From the NCBI GenBank assembly GCA_010094025.1, contig ML991834.1, positions 62,001 to 126,000 of the forward strand: DNA of 64,000 nt, given 5' to 3'. This DNA is from Viridothelium virens. Taxonomy: Eukaryota > Ascomycota > Dothideomycetes > Trypetheliales > Trypetheliaceae. The notes under the pieces were generated by a model. That model did not search any database. It was not told the origin of the DNA and was given only the letters and a program-made list of their open reading frames with translations. The position numbers and the translations under genes were made by a program. This document shows positions 56,369-64,000 of the stretch, piece after piece; position 1 is the stretch's first letter; every line of letters starts with the position of its first letter.

Positions 56369-58219
56369 TCACATCTCCAGCAACTCCTCCGCATACGCAT
56401 CCAACTCAATCACCCGAAACTTCCCGGGCCCCCACCCCTCCACCCAGCTTCGCTTCCGCCACGCAGCGCTGATATTCCTGCTCCAGCTCACGAGCTCGAC
56501 CGACCATCCCTTCTTCAACGCCCGCTCAACCTGCCGTAGGAAGCCCTGCGAGTACTCCGCTTCAGCCGCATCGCCCGTCGCAAGCACCATAGTGCTGGGC
56601 GGGGAGTAGTCGATAACAGATTCGCAAATCTTCAGATGCAAAATCTCATCGACGCCTTGCTCGACCCATTTCGCAGCAGTCATAGTCGGGGTTTCCTCCC
56701 CCTCCCCCTCCCCCTCCTCATCATCATCACCATCCTCATCATCATCAGAAGGCAGGTCAGAGGTATGCTGACTCCGCTGCCGCCGGTGCTGCGGCGTGCC
56801 CCTCTGGCCCCTCTGTCCCCCCGGGGATTTCGCCGCCTCGAAGAACTTCTGGCGCGCCGTAAGCTCCTTCGCCTTGTGCACCTTATCCAGCACATTAAGC
56901 TCGTACCCGATACGCGCAGCCTCATCGAAGGCGGGGACGGCAGGCGTGGAGCCGGCGAGGACGCGCTTGGCGACGGGGCGGCGGCGCTCGAGCAGCAGCG
57001 CGAGGCTACCAAATGAAAGATCGACGCGCGGGACGCGTGCGGAGAGCGGAATGCCCCGCGCGCGTTTGAGCTGGTCGTGGAAGCCGATGAAGATGTTGGA
57101 TGCGTCGACGAAGACGTGGATCCCGGCCGGGTCGAAGCTGTGGTTTACGAGCAGCGAGGGAGACACGAGCGTGCGTCGGTCGGCGGGGAAGTCGGCGATT
57201 AGTTTTAGGATGAGCGCCCAGTAGCGGTCTTCGCCTGTGCGGAGGGTGAGTGGTTGGATGGTTGGGCGGCGTGGTGAAACGCGAGGGAGTGACGAGTTTG
57301 GATGGGGGCCACCTGATACTGGAGCTGGATGTAGAATCGATTGAGAGGTCTTAGGCGTTTGAAACCCCGGTTTTGGGAGGGGTTGTTTCCACCTTTGTCG
57401 CAGCTCCTGAGTGAGTTGTTCGATAGCTGATCTTCTATTATTCGCGTGCTGTTGTATAGCGGGTAACTCCGAGCCTAGAATGGCCGAATTGCTCTCGTCT
57501 CCAACGGCAGAGCAAATTCTGGGCACTTGTATTGAAGCCGGTCGGATGCCCTCAGAAGTCGACTCAGTGTTTTTCGCGTCAACAGTTCCATTTGATGTTC
57601 TTGGCCTCAAATTATACCCGTGAGTGGCGACTGGTGTTTGAGGTACAGTATTGAGCAGATGTACACTAGCTTTCTTCGCTGGCGCTCCTTTAGTCGCTCT
57701 TCGTTCAGTCTCGGAGTCTAAATCACTAATTGCTCTGACTCTATTCAGACGCTCAGATTCAGCTCTTTCCTTGCGTCTTTGCTTCTTTCTTCGGTTTCTT
57801 TCTTGCTTAGATGTAGCGGTATAGTTCTTTGAGCCTTCACTTTCTTCCAAAGTCTGCGACGCATCATAGTCATCTGTCAGATCCTTCCATTTCACCTCCT
57901 TCGTAGTATGCCGGTATACTGCCCCGTCAGAGGCATAGTCTTCTCTTCCTGGTAGCCGGGTAAAGTCGAAGGCTTCACCAGCCGAAACGACAGGTGTTGG
58001 AGCATCTTCTGGTGCGCCTAGGTATTCCCAGAGTCTTGAAAAGTTCCCAAGACCCGTCAACGCTTCTGTATTGTCTTTCTGATGACTTGCTACCGCGTTC
58101 TTGGCAGAATCTGGGTGGATTGGTCGCTTCTCTAAGGGCGTAGCATGCGGTGGGTCGGTGGTATTTGACAATGAGTTGACAAGATCAAAGACGTGTGAAA
58201 AATCCCAAGAGCTTGGCAT
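56369..58219 (-). CDS. NYN-like (PIN-fold) domain protein
   Basis: A single exon encodes 616 residues (MPSSWDFSHVFDLVNSLSNT). The N-terminal half is hydrophilic with a basic stretch (QERNRRKKQRRKERAESERL, about residues 140-160) that could bind nucleic acid or serve in nuclear targeting. The C-terminal half begins HVFVDASNIFIGFHDQLK, the opening strand and acidic residue of NYN/PIN-like ribonuclease domains, and later has STMVLATGDAAEAEYSQGFL and the strand WSVELVSWSRNIS. A very acidic run (DDDEDGDDDEEGEGEGEE) is inserted in the domain. NYN proteins are metal-dependent RNases or RNA-binding scaffolds; the RNA target is unknown. Direct repeats flank the gene. Confidence 0.75.
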   Translation of the reverse strand: MPSSWDFSHVFDLVNSLSNTTDPPHATPLEKRPIHPDSAKNAVASHQKDNTEALTGLGNFSRLWEYLGAPEDAPTPVVSAGEAFDFTRLPGREDYASDGAVYRHTTKEVKWKDLTDDYDASQTLEESEGSKNYTATSKQERNRRKKQRRKERAESERLNRVRAISDLDSETERRATKGAPAKKASVHLLNTVPQTPVATHGYNLRPRTSNGTVDAKNTESTSEGIRPASIQVPRICSAVGDESNSAILGSELPAIQQHANNRRSAIEQLTQELRQRWKQPLPKPGFQTPKTSQSILHPAPVSGGPHPNSSLPRVSPRRPTIQPLTLRTGEDRYWALILKLIADFPADRRTLVSPSLLVNHSFDPAGIHVFVDASNIFIGFHDQLKRARGIPLSARVPRVDLSFGSLALLLERRRPVAKRVLAGSTPAVPAFDEAARIGYELNVLDKVHKAKELTARQKFFEAAKSPGGQRGQRGTPQHRRQRSQHTSDLPSDDDEDGDDDEEGEGEGEETPTMTAAKWVEQGVDEILHLKICESVIDYSPPSTMVLATGDAAEAEYSQGFLRQVERALKKGWSVELVSWSRNISAAWRKRSWVEGWGPGKFRVIELDAYAEELLEM

Positions 58220-58810
58220 TGGGGTCGTGAAGTGAGAACATTGGCAAGAGGGTCTTCAAATGAATGACGCAAGCAACAGAGCTGCAGCGGCGACTAAGGT
58301 AAGCGTGGTAAGGTAGGTATACACGCGGATGACATAATTGAACAGCGGCGCACCACAATTGGGGGGCCCCTCAGCAAACAAGACTGGCAGCACTGGTTAT
58401 CCACCTCTTTCAAGGATACAGTTTATTATATAGTAATTGATGGGTTAACTTATGTGTACCGCATTTTTTGTCATCCTTGTGGTATGATACGACAGGGGTG
58501 CGATAGCCCCACGTTGATACGCCACCACCACCGCCACGCTCTCGATCATCTTCATTAAAGTCTTTGAATGCTCAGGCATTTGTGTTTCAATTCGAGTACT
58601 TCGCTCTGACAGATCAGCTGCCAGCAATTATCATTATCATATTACGAATATTTATTCTAGATTCGAAACCCAACTCTTGGCCATAGCCCGATGTATCAAC
58701 CTTGCACGTTACGTGCCAATGTGCAACCCACTTGAAGCCACTCTGTGCTTGACCCACCATCCGATGGGCTTTTGCTTATGTTCTCGATGTCATGCAAAAA
58801 TGGTATAACT
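58220..58810. other. Intergenic
   Basis: About 590 bp upstream of the NYN-like gene and downstream of the secreted-protein gene. It contains the right copy of the direct repeat; no other feature is seen. Confidence 0.3.
58345..58377 (+). repeat. Direct repeat, right copy
   Basis: This 33-bp sequence contains CCACAATTGGGGGGCCCCTC and is the partner of 56324-56355 in the same orientation. It lies about 125 bp upstream of the start of the NYN-like gene. Confidence 0.6.
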
Positions 58811-59695
58811 TCAGGCGGATTGCGTGGTTGATAATGTCTCTCTCACGGGCTCGTCCGTCAACGTGGCCACAGGTGCAGCATTCGGCGTTGTGGCAACGCA
58901 AATGCCATACACGGTATTCGCCTTCAAATCAGTCGACATTCTGTACTGAAGGGTCGTCGAGTCCTTGGTGCAGAAAGTTCCATTATTGGCGCTGCTCGTC
59001 TTCCACTCCGCCCTCTCCCAAGCGTCTTGCACCTTAGACTTGACGACGTTCCAGTCAGAGCTGAGGTCGCTAACGATATTGCGCTTCGATGCTGCGTGAG
59101 ACGACCCTGGATGCTCAGCATCTGAGACTACGGTAGCAGCTGCAGCTCCAATTTTCGACCAGATGTTGCTACCACTTTGCGTGCTTAGGCCTTTCAGCTC
59201 TGATTGGATGCTATTCCAAAGTTTCGTATTGTGCTCCAGTTCGCTGATAGCGCTGGGGAGGTCCGCAGTGATGGAGTCGAATTCAGATTTAGCGTAATCG
59301 AGCACACCACTGGCACCTTGCTTCTGGTAAATGCTGGCAGCAGATGTGATCTTAGCTCCCGCTGCGACGAGCGCCGGTGTGACATTTGCGTAGACGCCCG
59401 GATGCTGACCTGCAAGATGCTGCGCTTTAGAGGCAATCACTGCTATATCTTTTTGAACATCCGACAATAAACCATTTCCTTCAGGAACCTGCGAGGCGAC
59501 ATGCCCAGCAACTGACGTTATGGAGGCCGCGACGGATGCCAGTTGAGGAGGGAGTCCATTTGTTATCGCAGGACCATCCGCCCGTCGAACGATTTCCCGT
59601 CGAACGATTTTCGTGCCCGATTCACCAGGCCGAGCCAACGAGCCGGTAGTAGCCTGTAGCGCAAAAAAGCAGTAGACAAGACTTTTAGTGTGCAT
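58811..59695 (-). CDS. Secreted protein of unknown function
   Basis: A single exon encodes 294 residues. The first 21 residues (MHTKSLVYCFFALQATTGSL) form a good signal peptide. Two dibasic sites (KIVRR, then EIVRR before ADG) follow and look like Kex2-type propeptide cleavage points; a third lies at SKRNIVSD. The mature part is Ala/Ser-rich and helical (LASVAASITSVAGHVASQV, DYAKSEFDSITADLPSAISE) with only two Cys residues in the C-terminal half (GTFCTKDST and YGICVATT), probably one disulfide. No enzyme motif or GPI signal is seen. A role outside the cell or in the wall is inferred from the signal peptide only. Confidence 0.75.
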   Translation of the reverse strand: MHTKSLVYCFFALQATTGSLARPGESGTKIVRREIVRRADGPAITNGLPPQLASVAASITSVAGHVASQVPEGNGLLSDVQKDIAVIASKAQHLAGQHPGVYANVTPALVAAGAKITSAASIYQKQGASGVLDYAKSEFDSITADLPSAISELEHNTKLWNSIQSELKGLSTQSGSNIWSKIGAAAATVVSDAEHPGSSHAASKRNIVSDLSSDWNVVKSKVQDAWERAEWKTSSANNGTFCTKDSTTLQYRMSTDLKANTVYGICVATTPNAAPVATLTDEPVRETLSTTQSA

Positions 59696-60757
59696 TCTGA
59701 GTCTAGAGTATACCTGACCGAGCCAGCGGTTATAATTGAATGTTATTCAAAACCAATCGGTAAAGCTTTCGTGAATAGATCCAGAACTTGATAACAGTAG
59801 GAGATGAAATGAAGATTGTGAAAATGGAAGATCTAAAAAGCCTTACCGGAAGGCTTGACTCAATTCAAGCAATCCAGGAGACAACTTAGGGAGTATATAA
59901 ATTATGCCACAAGTCACGTACGACTTCATAGGATGAAAATGGGAAAGCACGCTAGTAGCAACCAGCAATGCACGCGAAGTGTGACACGTATTAACAATCG
60001 GTCGATACCAGAGATGACGAAGGGGTTATCTGACAAGGTGAAGATCGTAGTGCTGCTGTTAGTAGTAGTACGGAGATGGTAGAAACAACACCAGGTGTAA
60101 CATCGACTGAGTTGGAGTCTATTCGCCCATTCAATCATTCGTGAGTAGACCTGGTCCGATCAGCAGCATTGCTGGGTTATCCAACACGTCCGGGGATATC
60201 AATATATCAAAGGAGGATTCGGCCGGGTATATTAACTGCCTTTTGCTGGACGCATCATCTCTGAACCAGTAGTTCTCCAGATCTCAAAGGGGGTGTGGCC
60301 CGGATTAGGGTACTGGTCTTGGACTTCGGGCGAATCGAGCCGCCCTGGGCCATTCCGTATTCCATCAGATCTCCATTTCAGCAGATTTGCCTTGCGAATA
60401 TGCTGATAGAAACCGTGTATCTTATGTGTTTTGTGGAACATCAAGCTTGGCCCGTCGAGGCAAAGAATTGTACATTTGAGTGTTGGCGAAAATTGCGACG
60501 GAGGCGGGGGCCTTCAATTCTGCCACCTCGTCACTCGTCTCCCTGTCTTTCCTCGGCAATTTAAGTCTCTGAGATTATTTTGTGAAGTCAATACTGAGCA
60601 GTATTTCCTCCCTTTCTGGTCTGAATGTATTTTATCCATAGTACGGCTCTCATGTGTAAAAGCTGGTTTACAGGACTACCAATGTTTCCACTTTCTCCAA
60701 ACGCAAGCAGCTTCCGCGCACAAAAGCAATGATATATACCCAGCCGTTACATCATTA
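59696..60757. other. Divergent intergenic region
   Basis: About 1 kb between the secreted-protein and carrier gene starts. Short frames only. A cluster of GTA/GTAGTA-like trinucleotides lies near 60060. No gene is supported. Confidence 0.3.
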
Positions 60758-62013
60758 ATGGACTTTTGGGCTGGCTACATAAGTGGAGCCGCGGGAATCT
60801 TAATAGGCAATCCACTAGGCATGTCTCGCTGGGCGTTGTGCCCTAGTTCAGCTCGAAGTGGCCCCATTTAACTCTTATCAAGCCTTTTAGATATCATCAA
60901 AACCCGTCTCCAGGCCGGTCATAACCCTTCCCTTCTATCCGCCGATCTATCAGATCGAAAGCATCTAGCCACTAAATCTGGACTTGCCTCGCGAGCCACA
61001 TATGCTTCTCTATTTCGAGGTATCTGTCGCCTTCGTTTCCTCATCCCTGGTCCCCATCCCGTTCAATTGCTTACAGATCCACACCACATCAAAACAGCAA
61101 TGAATGACTGATACCAATTCCCTGTATTCACAGGTGCCGCAGCACCTATCGCAGGTTATGGCGCCCTCAACGGCATACTGTTCTTCTCCTACAACCGCAC
61201 CCTGCATCTTCTGAACTCCGCCCCCACCACTTCGTCCTCCTCTTCACCCACCCCCGACTGGAAAACCTTCCTTGCAGGTGCCATCGGCGGCCTCGCTACC
61301 TTCGTCGTCTCTGCTCCAACCGAACTCGTCAAGTGTCGCGCCCAAACCCACATCCCCCTCAACCCAGGGGCTCCCCAGCCGAACTCCTGGACTATCACGA
61401 AGCAGCTCTGGCGCGAAGGCGGTCGATGGGGTCTTCCTGGACTGTATATCGGCGGCGGGGTGACCAGCGTCCGCGATGCGGTGGGGTATGGCTTCTAGTA
61501 CGTTTTCCCAACTCATACTCTTCAATTCTAATCTCGATCTTTCGCGCGGTTCACAAGCATCGGGTGGATCCTCATGAGGAAAACCACATATTTCATGAGA
61601 TGTTCTAAAAAATTTCAAGCAAATACTGACCTTCTCCTAGCTTTTGGACCTACGACACCCTCACCACTACCCTCCACTCCCCCGCCGAATCCCCACTCCG
61701 AGCTCACCTCATCACCCTATGGTGTGGTGGCCTCGCTGGGTGCGCCACCTGGACGAGCGTCTTTCCGCTCGACGTCGTGAAGACGCGTCTCCAGGCGCAG
61801 GCTACCCAATTATCCACCATATCATCTATCGAGGAGTCCCATGGACAGCCATTGCAACGCCCGAGCGCTTGGGCGGTCGGGCGAGTAGTGTGGCAGCAAG
61901 GAGGCTGGGCGGGGTTTTGGAGAGGGCTTGGGGTGTGCAACGTGCGGGCGTTCGTCGTGAATGCTGTGCAGTGGTCTGTGTATGAGAGCGCGATGCGCAT
62001 GTTAGCGTCGTGA
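60758..62013 (+). CDS. Mitochondrial carrier (SLC25) protein
   Basis: Four exons, 60758-60818, 60891-61019, 61134-61497 and 61641-62013, join in frame to 308 residues. The three signature repeats are present: GNPLDIIKTRLQAG, SAPTELVKCRAQTH and VFPLDVVKTRLQAQ. The first is restored only if the first intron is spliced with a GC donor (GCATGT) and an AG acceptor. Six membrane helices and internal duplication make it a normal-length inner-membrane carrier. The PTELVKCR second repeat is typical of the amino-acid, ornithine and carnitine branch; the substrate remains open. Exons 3 and 4 show the C-rich to G-rich change seen in other core genes. Confidence 0.9.
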
Positions 62014-62515
62014 TTAGTAGATACGGATCTGACTGATCAGTCAGAGAGAAAATTCAGTTTTCATTAGCATTCTGATCTGATGTGTGCTACATGGTGTAGA
62101 CCTCGGTATAAAATTACAGAAAAAGGAAATTTTTTGGTGGACCGCCGCCTGTCCCGAATCCGTGAGAAATTCCATGTAGTGTACCCTATGATGGAGAGCA
62201 ACCGCAGCAAGTGGGGAAACCAGAGAAAAAGATTGGCGCAAAAGGGAGTGCATTCGTCGATCTGAGCTGAGTATGATGTCCAAACGTTCGTAACACTCGA
62301 GAGAAGTCAAGCTAGCGAGAAGAGAAAAGGCATGGACTCCCGTAACTCTAAACTAGGGTCGGGGTTCAGTCTTGAACACTCAGAAGGCAACCGCACATCG
62401 TTGAGGAGAGTCTGGAAGTGAGCTTGAACCAAGGTGAGAGTTCAAACATCCGTCCGTACTCAGGATGGCAGATCGAGTCGAGAGAAGGCCGAAGCCCGAT
62501 TCCTGGTTGTTTTGC
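62014..62515. other. Convergent intergenic region
   Basis: About 500 bp between the 3' ends of the carrier (+) and the RRM protein (-). No gene or repeat is seen. Confidence 0.3.
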
Positions 62516-64000
62516 TCACATGATTTGATCCTGTGTCAAGCCTCCGGTGGCCTCCTGTCCTTCCATGGCGTCTCCATTGCCCTGGTTGGAATAACGAACG
62601 AAGCTTAGGCCGAGTGGACGACCACCATACTGATAACCGGTGAATTTGGCTATTGAGTGTCAGTCAAGGATCGTACATAATGACTGGGTAATGAGGCAGG
62701 GCAAGGCTTACAAATCGCGGTCTCAGAATTGTCCGCACTGTCGAATTCGACAACACCAGTTCCACGAGAGCGTCCATTCTGTTCGTACTGGATTTCGGCC
62801 CGTTCGACTTTACCGATCGTTGTGAACAGTTCCACCAGATCCTCGTTGCTTGTAGACCACGGAAGCTATTCTTGTTAGCTCGATTTGCCATAGGGAGGGC
62901 GATCAATCTTACGTTGCGGACGTAGATTGTCTGGCTACGCTCTCCACCCGAAGTAGCAAAATCGGTGAAAGGATTGGGGGCAGCTGAAGCAGCGCCACCA
63001 GCATCATAACCTCCAGCACCACCGCCCCCGTATCCGCCAGCACCGCCAGCAACACCACCAGCACCACCGCCATGGAATCCACCACGTCCACCACCAAATC
63101 CTCCTCCTCCATATCCACCACGTCCTCCAAACCCACCTCGAGGGCCTCCGTAACCACCACGACCATAGCCGCCACCGAATCCGCCACGTCCGTAACCTCC
63201 TCCACCGAAAGAAGGAGCAGCGAAGCGATCTTCACGAACCTCGAGTGGGCGACCTTGCCATTCATACCCGTTGAACTGCATGATAGCGTTGCGTGCATCT
63301 TCCGGGCTTTCGAAAGCGACAATTCCGGATCCCTTTGGGCGACCGTCCGGAGCGACGTGGACATCGGCGCGGATGACAGAGCCTTGGTGAGCTTGACGTA
63401 AATCAGTTAGATGATCATATTCGAATGCAAATCCTGTCCCTATCCGAGCGTAAAATTCCCCAAGGGTAAAGAAAGCTTACCGGCTTGACGGAAAAGATCC
63501 TTCAGATCTTGCCATCCAACAGTAAATGGTAGCTATACGGAGTTTTAGCCAAAGAGAGTTTTCCCTATTGAACGTTCAGCAGAAAGGAAGCGGGTTATTG
63601 ACGAACGTTTGCGACGTAAATTTGACGTCCACCAGCACCACCAGCACCACCACCGGCAGCACCGTAGCCACCACCGCCTCCTCCGAGTCCGCCGCGACCG
63701 GCACCTCCATCGAATCCGCCGCGGCCCGGCGCGCCTGTGAAGCGAGGTTCGGCTTCTCGGTCCTAGCCAAAGCTTCAGTCACAAAGCCTTCTTGAAGAGG
63801 AGAGGCCTCGCTGTTGAGTGTGAATAATTGAACTTACTTCACGAACGTAGACGAGTCGACCCATCAAGTTTTGATTACTGAGGGTGTTGACCGCCTGTTG
63901 GGCTTGTTCCCTTGTCGCATATTCCACAATACTGGCTTTTGCATTAGCTGCTGAACGTGTGCGCGAGGTGTAGCAATGCTTACCCGCATCCCTACATGTT
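62516..64000 (-). CDS. Three-RRM RGG RNA-binding protein, GBP2/HRB1 type (5' part missing)
   Basis: The gene runs off the right edge. On the reverse strand the exons are 63984-63991, 63838-63931, 63607-63762, 63481-63532, 62913-63391, 62712-62865 and 62516-62649. They encode the end of RRM1 (GCGIVEYATREQAQQAVNTL), a Gly-rich linker, RRM2 (RQIYVANLPFTVGWQDLKDL, GSGIVAFESPEDARNAIMQF), a long RGG/GGY region, and RRM3 (QTIYVRNLPWSTSNEDLVEL, RGTGVVEFDSADNSETAI), ending in GLTQDQIM. This is the layout of yeast Gbp2/Hrb1, which bind spliced mRNA and couple quality control to nuclear export. The 8-nt exon at 63984-63991 restores GCG in the RNP motif. Introns are 47-89 bp. Confidence 0.9.

Noticed and set aside
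1-64000. CRISPR arrays, prophage-like or operon structures
   Set aside because: The window is clearly eukaryotic and no regular spaced repeats exist; the only array is the inverted minisatellite at 51 kb.

Overview
The window is nuclear DNA of a filamentous ascomycete (Pezizomycotina). The signs are genes split by short GT-AG introns (mostly 47-145 bp), ascomycete core genes (glycogen synthase, a TRK potassium transporter, delta-8 sphingolipid desaturase, phosphoribomutase, a NIF3-like protein, a BolA-like protein, a GBP2-type RNA-binding protein), and fungus-specific accessory families (a Goodbye-NACHT STAND protein, an ankyrin protein with a fungal STAND-type N-terminus, a SANT-type protein). 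Class cannot be fixed from sequence alone; Leotiomycetes or a close relative is my guess.

Layout. 0.1-2.6 kb: a small ankyrin protein (-) and a CID/SR-like RNA-processing protein (+). 2.7-9.8 kb: a gene-poor stretch with decayed coding fragments and one non-autonomous Tc1/mariner-type element (8838-9443). 9.8-16 kb: an ankyrin protein with five exons, an RNase H and an SDR oxidoreductase. 17.4-20.3 kb: TRK potassium transporter. 22.1-26.8 kb: one-exon STAND NTPase of 1554 residues. 27.9-31.3 kb: a small unknown gene, a four-helix membrane protein and a second SDR. 32.3-37.7 kb: a decayed gene joining a SANT-like N-terminus to a large uncharacterised fungal domain, with a 171-bp hairpin MITE inside. 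38.2-50.6 kb: a dense core block (glycogen synthase, FAD/DHCR24-like oxidoreductase, NIF3-like, BolA-like, sphingolipid desaturase, phosphoribomutase). 50.7-53.1 kb: AT-rich DNA with a palindromic minisatellite. 53.1-56 kb: a large glycosylated membrane protein and a decayed secreted protein. 56.4-62 kb: an NYN-like protein, a secreted protein and a mitochondrial carrier. 62.5-64 kb: the 3' part of a three-RRM RGG protein that runs off the right edge.

The core genes are metabolic housekeeping: glycogen synthesis and phosphosugar interconversion, potassium uptake, sphingolipid desaturation, mitochondrial transport, and mRNA binding and export. No biosynthetic cluster or operon-like unit is evident. 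The accessory genes (STAND, ankyrin, SANT-like) belong to families tied to self/non-self recognition in fungi, and they lie among decayed genes and MITEs.

The most unusual signal is compositional. Many core genes carry, near their 3' ends, a patch where the + strand turns from C-rich to G-rich in the same left-to-right order whatever the gene's direction. The accessory genes lack it. I found no retroelement, Polinton or other virus-derived element that I could support.
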